The notes below the pieces were generated by a model. That model made no database searches, had not been told where the DNA came from, and worked only from the letters and a program-made list of their open reading frames with translations. This document shows positions 8,151 to 17,099 of a DNA stretch of 64,000 bases, piece by piece; the first letter of the stretch is position 1, and each line of letters opens with the position of its first letter. The translations under genes and the position numbers were made by a program. The stretch is from Methanomassiliicoccus sp. UBA345 (GTDB lineage Archaea > Thermoplasmatota > Thermoplasmata > Methanomassiliicoccales > Methanomassiliicoccaceae). The stretch lies in NCBI GenBank assembly GCA_002504525.1, contig DATD01000026.1, forward strand, positions 42,698 to 106,697. Direction: 5' to 3'.

Positions 8151-8387
8151 ATGTCATCAGATCCATCAGTTCTTCCTCAGATCGATGCCGATGAGTGCAA
8201 GGGATGCGGGCGGTGCATCGTCGCCTGCCCCCGCAAGGTGCTTCGGCTGTCCTCCAGCCCCAATCGCAAGGGGCTCCTGCCCGCCGAGTATGCCGGGGAG
8301 GGCTGCACCGGGTGCGCCATCTGCTACTATAATTGTCCCGAACCGTACGCCATCGCCGTCCAGGATGGCAGGGGGGGAAGGACATGA
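8151..8387 (+). CDS. 2-oxoacid:ferredoxin oxidoreductase delta subunit (2[4Fe-4S] ferredoxin)
   Basis: 78 residues with two cluster motifs, CKGCGRCIVACP near the start and CTGCAICYYNCPEP in the second half, as in VorD/KorD subunits. It passes electrons from the TPP enzyme to external ferredoxin. It overlaps the alpha-subunit start by four bases (ATGA), showing translational coupling. Start taken at ATG 8151 from the TATA position; the upstream frame is open but lies before the promoter. Confidence 0.9.
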   Translation: MSSDPSVLPQIDADECKGCGRCIVACPRKVLRLSSSPNRKGLLPAEYAGEGCTGCAICYYNCPEPYAIAVQDGRGGRT

Positions 8388-9439
8388 GGAAGTTCGTCAA
8401 GGGCAACGAGGCCGTGGTCATCGGTGCCCTCCATGCTGGCTGCGACGTCTACTTCGGCTACCCGATCACTCCGGCCAGCGAGATCGCCCACGCCGCCGCC
8501 GAGTACCTCCCGGTGCTGGGGAGGGAGTTCCTGCAGGCGGAGTGCGAGACGGGCGCCATCAACATGATCTACGGGGCCGCATCGACCGGAAGGCTGGCCA
8601 TGACCGCTTCCTCGGGACCGGGCATCAGCCTCATGCAGGAAGGCCTTTCGTACCTGGCCGGGGCGCAGCTCCCGGCAGTCATCGTCAATGTCATGCGCAC
8701 CGGCCCCGGGCTGGGCAACATCGGGCCGGAGCAGGCCGATTACAACCAGGCCGTCAAGGGGGGAGGCCATGGCAACTACCGCAACATAGTCCTGGCCCCC
8801 GCCTCGGTGCAGGAGATGTGCGACCTGACCGCGAGAGCGTTCGAGCTCTCCTTCAAATACCGCAATCCGGCCATGGTCCTTGCCGACGCCGTGCTGGGCC
8901 AGATGATGGAATCCCTTCGCATTCCGGAAGAGATCGCGGAGAGGCCGGACACCACCTCATGGGCCGTGCATGGGGATGCCGCCACTCGGCCTAACCTCAT
9001 AACCTCCATCTATCTCGACCCGGACCGCCACGAGCAGCATAACCAGCGGCTGCAGGACAAGTATGCCGAAATGCAGAAGGAGGCGTCCGCGGAGAGCTAC
9101 CGCACCGAGGACGCCGAGATCGTCCTCACCGCCTACGGCTCCAGCGCCCGCATCGCCCGCTCGGTCGTCGACGCCCTGCGGCAGGATGGCGTCAGGGCGG
9201 GCCTCTTCAGACCGATCACACTCTCACCGTTCCCGATCGAACAGCTCAACGCCGCGGCCGCCGGCCGCAGGGTGCTGGTGGTCGAGATGTCCAATGGGCA
9301 GTACCGCAACGATGTGCTTCTCTACCTGGACAGGAAGAGCGATGCCACCGTCGAGCTGGTCAACCGCATGGGCGGCAACCTGGTCCGGGTGGACGAGGTG
9401 CTTGCCGCGGCCAGGAAGATGATGGAGGTGAGCTCGTGA
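8384..9439 (+). CDS. 2-oxoacid:ferredoxin oxidoreductase alpha subunit
   Basis: 351 residues, subunit alpha of a VOR/KOR-type enzyme. FVKGNEAVVIGALHAGCDVYFGYPITPASEIAHAAAEYL and the SGPGISLMQEGLSYLAGAQLP block are characteristic of the pyrimidine-binding and core domains; domain II with AYGSSARIARSVVDALR follows. With the beta-gamma partner it would oxidatively decarboxylate a 2-oxoacid to an acyl-CoA, reducing ferredoxin. The sequence does not by itself separate branched-chain 2-oxoacids from 2-oxoglutarate. Coupled by four-base overlaps on both sides. Confidence 0.88.
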   Translation: MRKFVKGNEAVVIGALHAGCDVYFGYPITPASEIAHAAAEYLPVLGREFLQAECETGAINMIYGAASTGRLAMTASSGPGISLMQEGLSYLAGAQLPAVIVNVMRTGPGLGNIGPEQADYNQAVKGGGHGNYRNIVLAPASVQEMCDLTARAFELSFKYRNPAMVLADAVLGQMMESLRIPEEIAERPDTTSWAVHGDAATRPNLITSIYLDPDRHEQHNQRLQDKYAEMQKEASAESYRTEDAEIVLTAYGSSARIARSVVDALRQDGVRAGLFRPITLSPFPIEQLNAAAAGRRVLVVEMSNGQYRNDVLLYLDRKSDATVELVNRMGGNLVRVDEVLAAARKMMEVSS

Positions 9440-10830
9440 ACAAGGAGGCAACCGGTTTCTACCAGACGTTCGACCGCAAGGACGGCGGCCGGACCACCAC
9501 CTACTGCGCTGGCTGCGGGCATGGGATCATTCACAAGCTCATCGCCGAGGCCATCGCCGACATGGGGCTGCAGGACCGCACCGTGTTCGTCTCTCCAGTC
9601 GGCTGCGCCGCCTTCTGCTACTACTACTTCGACTGCGGGAACGTCGCCGCTCCCCATGGCCGCGCTTCCGCGGTCGCCACCGGCATATCACGCTCTCTTC
9701 CCGACAAGGTGGTCATCGCCTACCAGGGCGACGGCGATCTCGGCGCCATAGGCTTCAACAACGCATTCCAGGCGGCCAACCGCGGAGAGGGCTTCGCCTG
9801 CTTCTTCATCAACAACTCGATTTACGCTATGACGGGCGGGCAGATGGCGCCGACCACCATGGCGGGTCAGAAGACCACTACCACGCCGTACGGCCGCGAC
9901 GTCACGCGCGACGGGTATCCGCTCAAGGTATGCGAGGTGCTCGCCCAACTGGACGCACCGACCTACATCGAACGGGTATCGGTGGCGGACACCAAGCGGA
10001 TCATGCAAGCCAGGAAGGCGGTCAGGAAGGCCATCGAGGTGCAGAGGGACGGCAAGGGCTTCGCCTTCGTGGAGGTGCTCTCGCCCTGCCCCACCAACTG
10101 GCACATGGACCCCGTGAGATCGGCGGAGCACTGCAATGAGGTCATGGAGAAGACGTTCCCCCTGGGATGCTACCGCGACCGCACAGCCGATGCCGAGCCT
10201 CGCCGGCCGCGGGAGGCCACGACCACCCTGGCCGACCTCATCGGCAGCGGGTCCGGCATCGAACCCGTGGTCGACGAGTCGTTCGGAACGAAGGGCATGA
10301 AGTTCTCCGGCTTCGGAGGGCAGGGCGTGCTGTCCCTCGGCCTGGTAGTGGCCGAGGCAGCAGGCCGCGCCGGACGCTTCGTTTCGTGGTTCCCATCCTA
10401 CGGGCCGGAACAGAGGGGCGGGGCCGCCTCCTGCTCAGTGGTCATGGGCGGCACGGAGATCGGCAGCCCGACCGTCGATGCGCCGGACGTTCTGGTGGCG
10501 ATGAACCGTCCCTCGCTGGAGAGGTTCGCGTCCACCGTCCGGGAGGGAGGCACCGTGCTGTACGACCCGTCGACGCCGGTGGAGTTCGCCCCACCCTCCG
10601 GGGTGCGCATGGTGCCCTTCCCGGCGATCGAGGTCGCCAAGAGCTGCGGCGTGCCGAAGGCGGTCAACACCGCGTTCCTCGGCGCGCTCTCCGCGTACGG
10701 ACTGCTGCCGATCCCGGACGAGGACCTGCTGGCCGCCCTGGCCGACAGCTTCGCGTCGAAGCCTCACCTGGTGGAGAAGAACGTCAAGGTGTTCGAGGCG
10801 GCCAGACAGGCGGCCCTGGGCCAGCGGTGA
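9436..10830 (+). CDS. 2-oxoacid:ferredoxin oxidoreductase, fused beta and gamma subunits
   Basis: 464 residues joining two usually separate subunits. Residues 1 to about 250 are the TPP-binding beta subunit: YCAGCGHG at the front, then GDGDLGAIGFNNAFQAANR and INNSIYAMTGGQ for Mg-TPP. A short linker leads to the gamma domain from about 283, with KGMKFSGFGGQGVLSLG and SYGPEQRGGAASCSV. The start is GTG 9436, overlapping the alpha stop. Beta-gamma fusions are known in some anaerobes. It completes the enzyme with the delta and alpha genes upstream. Confidence 0.88.
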   Translation: MNKEATGFYQTFDRKDGGRTTTYCAGCGHGIIHKLIAEAIADMGLQDRTVFVSPVGCAAFCYYYFDCGNVAAPHGRASAVATGISRSLPDKVVIAYQGDGDLGAIGFNNAFQAANRGEGFACFFINNSIYAMTGGQMAPTTMAGQKTTTTPYGRDVTRDGYPLKVCEVLAQLDAPTYIERVSVADTKRIMQARKAVRKAIEVQRDGKGFAFVEVLSPCPTNWHMDPVRSAEHCNEVMEKTFPLGCYRDRTADAEPRRPREATTTLADLIGSGSGIEPVVDESFGTKGMKFSGFGGQGVLSLGLVVAEAAGRAGRFVSWFPSYGPEQRGGAASCSVVMGGTEIGSPTVDAPDVLVAMNRPSLERFASTVREGGTVLYDPSTPVEFAPPSGVRMVPFPAIEVAKSCGVPKAVNTAFLGALSAYGLLPIPDEDLLAALADSFASKPHLVEKNVKVFEAARQAALGQR

Positions 10831-10883
10831 GGCGGAAAACATTTTACCCCGCATCGGGTTTCGCATCGAATCTAGGAGAGGAC

Positions 10884-11450
10884 ATGATGAACGCTTCAGA
10901 AAAGCTCGGCGCTCGCGTACGGAAATACCGCGAGAAGCTGGGGCTATCCATCGAGGACCTGGCCAAGAATACTGGTATAGAGCCGGCCCTCATCACCAAC
11001 ATCGAGGAAAGCAATACATATCCGTCCATCAGCGTCATGGTCAAGCTGTCGAGGGCCCTGGGCCAGCGGCTCGGGACGTTCACCGACGACCAATTCATGG
11101 AGGACCCCCTCATCGTGCGCCAGGACGATCGGAAGGAGGAAGCGCTGCCCCACCGTGGCACCGGCCCCGACGGGTATCACTATTACCTGCTGGGGAAGGG
11201 AAAGACGGACCGCCACATGGAGCCGTTCTTCATCCAGATCGAGCCGTCCGACAGCGAGGATCTCTCCTCCCACGAGGGGGAGGAGTTCATCATAGTCGTT
11301 TCCGGCGAGGTCGTCCTCAGCTATGGTAAGAACACCTATCGGCTCAAGGCCGGGGACAGCATGTACTACAATTCAGTGGTCCCGCATCGCGTGGGCGCAG
11401 AGGGCGGCGCTCCCGCCTCCATCTACGCGGTCGTTTACATGCCGGCGTGA
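10884..11450 (+). CDS. cupin-domain XRE-type transcription regulator
   Basis: 188 residues. The N-terminal ~70 form a helix-turn-helix of the XRE type (RVRKYREKLGLSIEDLAKNTG, then IEESNTYPSISVMVKLSRAL). The C-terminal cupin shows SSHEGEEFIIVVSGEV and LKAGDSMYYNSVVPHRV, a metal-binding barrel that senses a small molecule. Regulators of this build are often encoded with 2-oxoacid oxidoreductases and acyl-CoA ligases in anaerobes. Gene starts at ATG 10884 after GGAG; it lies between the oxidoreductase and ligase genes, so it probably controls both. Confidence 0.85.
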   Translation: MMNASEKLGARVRKYREKLGLSIEDLAKNTGIEPALITNIEESNTYPSISVMVKLSRALGQRLGTFTDDQFMEDPLIVRQDDRKEEALPHRGTGPDGYHYYLLGKGKTDRHMEPFFIQIEPSDSEDLSSHEGEEFIIVVSGEVVLSYGKNTYRLKAGDSMYYNSVVPHRVGAEGGAPASIYAVVYMPA

Positions 11451-11459
11451 GGTGGGAGC

Positions 11460-13109
11460 ATGGAACAGCCGATAACGCGGGACATCACCCTGGGCCAGCT
11501 GCTGGACGAGGCAGTGAGGAGAGTGCCGGACAACGAGGCGGTCGTATACACCGATCGCGACTACCGCGAGACGTGGCAGCAGTTCTCCGATACCGTGGAC
11601 AGGGTGGCCAAGGGGCTCATGGCGCTGGGCGTCAAGAAAGGCGACAAGGTGGCCATATGGGCCACGAACGTGCCGCACTGGGTCACGCTGCAGTTCGCCG
11701 TGGCGCGGATCGGCGCGATCCTCATCACCGTCAATATCAACTACAAGATCTCCGAGATCGAGTACATCCTGAAGCAGTCGGAGGCGGAGAACATCTTCAT
11801 CATAGACGGCTACCGCGACACCGACTACATGAGCATCATCTATGAGCTGGTGCCGGAGCTCAGGACGCAGCCCCGCGATCACCTGCGGTCCGAGAGGTTC
11901 CCGCACCTGCAGAGGGTCATCTTCCTGGGTCCGGAGAAGCACCGCGGCATGTACTCGATGAACGAGGTCATGGCCATGGCCGCTCAGACCTCCAAGGCCG
12001 AGTACGAGGAGAGGCAGGCATCACTGTCCACGCACGACGTGGTCATGATGCAGTACACCTCCGGGACGACCGGCTTCCCCAAGGGAGTCATGCTCACCCA
12101 CCACAACATCGGCAACAACGGCTACTGGATAGGGTTGAACGAGAACTTCGGGACCGAGGACCGCGTATGCTTCCCAGTGCCGCTGTTCCACTGCTTCGGC
12201 TGCGTGCTGGCCGTCATGGCATGCGTCAATCACGCCTCCACCATGGTCATCCTTGAGAAGTACGACCCGGTCAACGTCATGATGTCGGTGGAGTTCGAGA
12301 AGGCCACCGCGCTGTACGGCGTCCCCACCATGTTCATCAGCATCCTGGAGCATCCGCTGTTCAGCAAGTTCAACCTGTCCACCCTGCGCACGGGCATCAT
12401 GGCCGGCTCGCCCTGCCCGGTGAAGACCATGGAGGAGTGCGTGGAGCGCATGAACATGAGGGAGGTGACTATCGTGTTCGGCCTCACCGAAACCTCGCCC
12501 GGCATGACCCAGACCCGCTTTGACGAGCCGTCTCTGGAGAAGAAGTGCTCCACCGTGGGAAGGCCTCTTCCGGGCGTCGAGGTGGCGATCATCGACCCCG
12601 AGACCGGAGAGCACATGGGGCCAGGAAAGCATGGCGAGATCTGTTGCCGCGGATATAACGTCATGAAAGGTTACTACAACATGCCGGAGGAGACCGCCAA
12701 GGCCATCGATAAGGACGGCTGGCTGCACTCCGGGGACATCGGCATGGCCGACGATGACGGCTACTACATCATCACCGGGCGGATCAAGGACATGATCATT
12801 CGGGGCGGGGAGAACATCTACCCCAAGGAGGTGGAGGACTTCATACACCACATGGACGGCATCAGCGATGCTCAGGTGGTCGGGGTGCCGTCGAAGAAGT
12901 ACGGAGAGCAGCCCGGGGTGTTCATCATCCTCAAGCCGGGCGTCGCCATGACCGCCGAGGACGTGCAGGACCACTGCCGCGGCAAGATCGCATGGTACAA
13001 GATACCGAAGTACGTGGCATTCGTTAACGAGTACCCGCTCACCGCCAGCGGGAAGATCATGAAGTACAAGCTGCGGGAGATGGCGACCCAGATGTGGCCG
13101 GACGCTTGA
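11460..13109 (+). CDS. AMP-forming acyl-CoA synthetase
   Basis: 549 residues of the ANL superfamily. Core motifs are in order: MQYTSGTTGFPKGVMLTHHN (ATP-binding), VFGLTETSPG, DGWLHSGDIGMADDDGYY, the hinge GRIKDMIIRGGENIYP, and the catalytic lysine segment ASGKIMKYKL at the end. Closest in style to medium/short-chain fatty acyl-CoA ligases. Begins ten bases after the cupin regulator. Working with the oxidoreductase it could activate organic acids so that the reductive direction can build 2-oxoacids for amino acids (inference); exact substrate unknown. Confidence 0.88.
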   Translation: MEQPITRDITLGQLLDEAVRRVPDNEAVVYTDRDYRETWQQFSDTVDRVAKGLMALGVKKGDKVAIWATNVPHWVTLQFAVARIGAILITVNINYKISEIEYILKQSEAENIFIIDGYRDTDYMSIIYELVPELRTQPRDHLRSERFPHLQRVIFLGPEKHRGMYSMNEVMAMAAQTSKAEYEERQASLSTHDVVMMQYTSGTTGFPKGVMLTHHNIGNNGYWIGLNENFGTEDRVCFPVPLFHCFGCVLAVMACVNHASTMVILEKYDPVNVMMSVEFEKATALYGVPTMFISILEHPLFSKFNLSTLRTGIMAGSPCPVKTMEECVERMNMREVTIVFGLTETSPGMTQTRFDEPSLEKKCSTVGRPLPGVEVAIIDPETGEHMGPGKHGEICCRGYNVMKGYYNMPEETAKAIDKDGWLHSGDIGMADDDGYYIITGRIKDMIIRGGENIYPKEVEDFIHHMDGISDAQVVGVPSKKYGEQPGVFIILKPGVAMTAEDVQDHCRGKIAWYKIPKYVAFVNEYPLTASGKIMKYKLREMATQMWPDA

Positions 13110-13160
13110 ACGCCCCGGCCACCGCAATATTTTTTATGTAGCTCGCTCTCGGAGAAGGCC

Positions 13161-13991
13161 ATGCCTTTCCTGAATGTGGGCGCGGCCCGCATCCACTATC
13201 ACATGTTCGGCGAAGGCGAGCCGATGGTCCTGATACCCGGGCTGTGCGGCGACCTGTACAACTGGAAGAAGATGGTCCCATACCTCAAGGGGCGCTATCA
13301 GGTGGTGCTGATGGACTGCCGCGGCTCCGGACTTACTGAAGCTCCCGACGCGCCGTTCACCATGGCCGAGATGGCCGACGACGTATCGGGGCTGATGATC
13401 GGCCTGGGGTTCTCGAAATATCATGTGCTCGGCTGGTCGATGGGGGGTAACGTGGCGCAGGAGGTCACGCTTCGGTATCCTCAGGAGGTCGCGTCGCTCA
13501 TCCTGATGTCAACGTACGCCAGGCGCCCGGACCGGTCGAGCTACGCCATCGACGCAATGCTGAACTCCGTCAAGGAAGGCGCCAGCATAAATAATTTCAT
13601 GCAGATGATGAACACCTGGTGCCTCACCCAATCACACTATGCGGGGCGGAGCCTGGTGCCCCGGCCGCGCGAGGGGGACGAGGCGAGGGCGCTTCATGGC
13701 TTCCTTCGCCAGAAGACCGCGCTGGACGGCTTCGACAGCACGAGGCGCCTGCATCGCTTGACCTGCCCCACCCTGGTCATTCACGGCGAGGAGGACATCA
13801 TGGTGCCTCCCCACATGGGAGAGGACCTCGCCCGCGGCATCGCCGGCTCGGAGATGGAGTACGTTCCGGGCGCCGGCCATGTCATACCGCCGGAGAAATG
13901 CGCCGCATACATCATGTCGTTCCTGGAAAGGCATGCTCTAGAGGTTCCAGGGACGACAGGCGGCCCCGCTACCTCCATGGCCAAGGAGTGA
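13161..13991 (+). CDS. alpha/beta hydrolase
   Basis: 276 residues with a classical alpha/beta-hydrolase fold: oxyanion region PGLCGD, nucleophile elbow GWSMGG (serine about residue 95), acidic residue in HGEEDIMVPP and histidine in GAGHVIPPE. This layout is shared by esterases, haloperoxidase-like enzymes and lipases; no substrate can be assigned. A T-rich TATA-like ATATTTTTTATG lies at 13127-13138, so it has its own promoter. Confidence 0.8.
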   Translation: MPFLNVGAARIHYHMFGEGEPMVLIPGLCGDLYNWKKMVPYLKGRYQVVLMDCRGSGLTEAPDAPFTMAEMADDVSGLMIGLGFSKYHVLGWSMGGNVAQEVTLRYPQEVASLILMSTYARRPDRSSYAIDAMLNSVKEGASINNFMQMMNTWCLTQSHYAGRSLVPRPREGDEARALHGFLRQKTALDGFDSTRRLHRLTCPTLVIHGEEDIMVPPHMGEDLARGIAGSEMEYVPGAGHVIPPEKCAAYIMSFLERHALEVPGTTGGPATSMAKE

Positions 13992-14044
13992 GACGCCCCT
14001 CGGCAATATTATAGGCCATGGAGCGCCATTCCGGCGTGAGCAAC

Positions 14045-15577
14045 ATGACTGACATCCAGGATCCTTATCGCGAACTTCTGGCCATCGCCAAGCGCCTGTC
14101 CGTCATCCGCACCGCCGGAGGCATACTGCAGTGGGACCTCGAGACCAAGATGCCGCCCCGTGGGATCCAGCAGCGGGCCGAGCAGCTCGCCCTGCTCGAC
14201 GTCCTGGCGCACCAGACCATCGCCTCCGACAGAGTGGCGAAGCTGCTGGACACGCTGACCGGCGAGCGCTCCCTCGCTTCCATGAACGAGGCGGAGCAGC
14301 GGAACGTGCACCTCATGAAGAAGGCCTATGATGAGGAGGCCGCCCTGCCTGAAGCGCTGGTCGAAGCGATCTCCAAGCAGTCGGCCGTCACCGTGGACCA
14401 GTGGAAGAGGGCCAAAGCGGCGAGGGACTTCTCGCTGTACCGCCCGGAGCTGGAGAGGATGCTTCAGCTGCGAAAGGAGTCCGCGGCCATCCTGAGGGAC
14501 GCCAAGGGGACCGGAAGCGATTACGACGCCCTGCTGGACGTCTTCGAGCCGGGCATGCCCGCGGACCGCATCTCTTCGGTGTTCGACGAGATGCGCGACG
14601 GTCTGGTCGGTATCATCGACCGCGCCGCCTCGTCCGGAACGAGGCCGGACCTCTCCATCCTGAGCCGCCGCGTTCCCGTGGAGATGCAGCGCGACATCAG
14701 CAGCGCGGCGATGTCGTTCATCGGCTATCGGACCGAGGGGCCGGACGCCGCTGGCCGGCTGGACGAGACGGAGCATCCGTTCACCCTCGGCTACTATGAC
14801 GACGTGCGCATCACCACCCACTACTACGAGGACCGCTTCATGTCCAGCCTGTTCAGCGTGATGCACGAGGGAGGGCACGCTCTGTACGAGGAGGCGCTGC
14901 CCCGCGAGTGGATACACCAGCCCATCGGGAATCCGTGCAGCTACGGCATCCACGAGTCGCAGAGCAGGTTCGTGGAGAACATGATCGGCCGCAGCCCCGA
15001 GTTCCTGTCCCACATGCTTCCGCGCCTCAGGGCCATGACCGGCGCCGCGCTGGACGGCGTGAGCGAGAGTGATTTCGTACTAGCAGTGAACGCAGTGGTG
15101 CCGTCCAAGATACGCATCGAGGCCGACGAGGTCACCTACGGGCTGCACATCATCATCCGCTTCGAGCTGGAGAGGGAGATCATGGCCGGCCAGCTGTCGG
15201 TGGACGAGCTGCCGCAGGCCTGGAACGAAAGGTACGGCAAATACCTGGGCGTCGAAGTGCAGGACGATGCTGAGGGCGTCATGCAGGACACCCACTGGGC
15301 GGGCGGCTCCCTGGGATACTTTCCCAGCTACGCCCTGGGCAACCTCTACGGCGGCATGTTCCTGCGGCAGATGGACCGCGACGTCCCGGACTGGAGGAGC
15401 TCCATAGCGAACGGCGAGTTCGCTCCTGTGAGCACCTGGCTGGCGGAGAGCGTCCATTCCAAGGGCAACATGTACGACCCCGCTGACTTGGTGAAGGCCG
15501 TCACCGGAGAGGCGCTGCAGGTGGGGCCGTTCATCAGCTACCTCGACGGCAAGATCGGCGCCATCTACGGGTACTGA
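14045..15577 (+). CDS. carboxypeptidase Taq (M32 metallopeptidase)
   Basis: 510 residues, the usual size for M32 zinc carboxypeptidases. The zinc motif HEGGH is present in SVMHEGGHALYEEALP, followed by the family's PIGNPCSYGIHESQSRFVEN, and near the end WAGGSLGYFPSYALGNLYG. These cytoplasmic enzymes trim C-terminal residues from peptides. An in-frame ATG at 14018 exists, but the AATATTATA box at 14004-14012 predicts transcription from about 14033, so ATG 14045 is preferred. Confidence 0.87.
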   Translation: MTDIQDPYRELLAIAKRLSVIRTAGGILQWDLETKMPPRGIQQRAEQLALLDVLAHQTIASDRVAKLLDTLTGERSLASMNEAEQRNVHLMKKAYDEEAALPEALVEAISKQSAVTVDQWKRAKAARDFSLYRPELERMLQLRKESAAILRDAKGTGSDYDALLDVFEPGMPADRISSVFDEMRDGLVGIIDRAASSGTRPDLSILSRRVPVEMQRDISSAAMSFIGYRTEGPDAAGRLDETEHPFTLGYYDDVRITTHYYEDRFMSSLFSVMHEGGHALYEEALPREWIHQPIGNPCSYGIHESQSRFVENMIGRSPEFLSHMLPRLRAMTGAALDGVSESDFVLAVNAVVPSKIRIEADEVTYGLHIIIRFELEREIMAGQLSVDELPQAWNERYGKYLGVEVQDDAEGVMQDTHWAGGSLGYFPSYALGNLYGGMFLRQMDRDVPDWRSSIANGEFAPVSTWLAESVHSKGNMYDPADLVKAVTGEALQVGPFISYLDGKIGAIYGY

Positions 15578-15628
15578 GCGGGCGGGGAGCGTGAGGATTT
15601 AAGAGCCTCCACCGCTTACCGGCTCCCC

Positions 15629-16231
15629 ATGCCTCCGGCCAAGAAAAAGGACCTCTCTTCCGAACTGATCTCCGCCGCCCTGCCCCTGTTCGCAGAGAAG
15701 GGCACCACGCTCACGATGGAGGAGATCGCCGCCAAGGCTGGGGTGGATGCAGCAGCGGCGAGGGAGCGGTTCGAGGACCCCGTGGACATCCTCCACGAGG
15801 CGTACCGCCGCGGATACTCGCAGATGGAAAGACTGCTGCGCGAACCCATCACCGGTTCGTTGGAAGATCATATGGGAGTGCTGTTCGACGGCATGATGCT
15901 CAGCATCGATGCCTTCGGGCCGGAGAACTACCTCGGGATAGTGTATCGAGCGACCGGGGACCGGGTGCTGCTGGAGATCGTCAAGAGGCAGTCGGGAAAG
16001 GTCAACTTCGCGGTGAAGGCGTTCATGGTGGACATGGTCACCCGGTCCATAATCGAAGAGGTGGAGGAGGTGGAGAAGGTCAACCAGGAGCTGGTGGCCA
16101 GCTTCGTCGAGCACCTGGCCATGCTGCTGGAGGGGAAGAAGCTCCCCGCCGTGAGGAGATCGTGGGTGAAGAAGGCCGCGGCAATGTTCCGCCCGTGCCC
16201 CATGACCGCGCCCTCCGCCATGTTCGAGTGA
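15629..16231 (+). CDS. TetR-family transcription regulator
   Basis: 200 residues. The N-terminal helix-turn-helix reads LISAALPLFAEKGTTLTMEEIAAKAGV, typical of TetR repressors, although the recognition helix region (AAAARERFEDPVDILHEAY) is somewhat divergent. The remaining all-helical part is a ligand-binding dimer domain without recognisable specificity. A TTTAAG box at about 15597 puts the start close to ATG 15629. The nitroreductase-like gene directly downstream is a plausible target. Confidence 0.75.
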   Translation: MPPAKKKDLSSELISAALPLFAEKGTTLTMEEIAAKAGVDAAAARERFEDPVDILHEAYRRGYSQMERLLREPITGSLEDHMGVLFDGMMLSIDAFGPENYLGIVYRATGDRVLLEIVKRQSGKVNFAVKAFMVDMVTRSIIEEVEEVEKVNQELVASFVEHLAMLLEGKKLPAVRRSWVKKAAAMFRPCPMTAPSAMFE

Positions 16232-16285
16232 ACGCGGCCGCAAGGTTAATCCATCACCGAAGCCAAACAGCCCTCGGCACTTTCC

Positions 16286-17020
16286 ATGTACGAGGATGTT
16301 CTGTACGACGCGATGTTCAGGCGCCGCTCGGTGAGGAAATACTCCGGACCGCTGGAGCCGGACATGATGGACAAGGTGAGGAACTTCGCCCACTCCCTGA
16401 CGCCGCTGCGCCCCGAGATCCGCACGGAGCTGAGGTTCCTTGACAATGAAGAGGTGAAGGGGCTGTTCAAGGTCGACGCTCCGCACTTCCTCGCGCTGTA
16501 TTCCGAACCGGCCGATGGGTCCGCTGCCAACGCCGGGTTCATGCTGCAGCAGATGGACCTCTTCCTTTCGGCCAACGGGATAGGCTCGTGCTGGCAGGGC
16601 GGGTCCTGGCCGGTCGCCATGGGCCAGGGGGAGAAGAGGACCAACTTCATCTCGCTGGCCTTTGGCATGTCGGCCGAGGATGTTCACCGTCAGGACGTGA
16701 GCGAGTTCAAGCGGAAGCCCCTGGGCGAGGTGACCGCTCTGAAAGGAATGGAGGACCTGCTGGAGCCAGGGCGTCTGGCGCCGTCGGCGATGAACAAGCA
16801 GAGCTGGTACTTCAGCGGCTCCGAGGATGCGGTCAGGGTGCACTGCGCCCGCTCGTCGCTCTCGGGCCGCATGAACCAGATCAACGCGGGCATCGCGCTG
16901 TACCACATATGGCTGGCCGCGCTCCATGAAAGGGGCGGGGCGGAGCTGGCCATTGAGAACGATGGGGACGGGGACTCGCCGAAAGGATACTCCTATGTGG
17001 CATCGGTCATGCTCAAGTGA
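16286..17020 (+). CDS. nitroreductase-family protein (TM1586-like)
   Basis: 244 residues resembling the putative TM1586-type nitroreductases, which carry a duplicated half-domain and bind FMN. RRRSVRKYSG is the usual N-terminal FMN-phosphate segment, ANGIGSCWQGG the central one, and LAPSAMNKQSWYF the second-half equivalent. Enzymes of this group are common in anaerobes with unknown substrates. It follows the TetR gene with a 54-base gap. Confidence 0.75.
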   Translation: MYEDVLYDAMFRRRSVRKYSGPLEPDMMDKVRNFAHSLTPLRPEIRTELRFLDNEEVKGLFKVDAPHFLALYSEPADGSAANAGFMLQQMDLFLSANGIGSCWQGGSWPVAMGQGEKRTNFISLAFGMSAEDVHRQDVSEFKRKPLGEVTALKGMEDLLEPGRLAPSAMNKQSWYFSGSEDAVRVHCARSSLSGRMNQINAGIALYHIWLAALHERGGAELAIENDGDGDSPKGYSYVASVMLK

Positions 17021-17099
17021 GCGGAGGAGAACGACCCGGCGCGATGGAACCGCTGACGCATCGCCATGCGGTTCGGCCGCATTTGTACGCGAGATCGCT

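Noticed and set aside
12021..13127. 368-codon minus-strand frame opposite the acyl-CoA ligase
   Set aside because: A high-GC antisense shadow; histidine- and glycine-rich with no fold features, while the plus strand has all ligase motifs.
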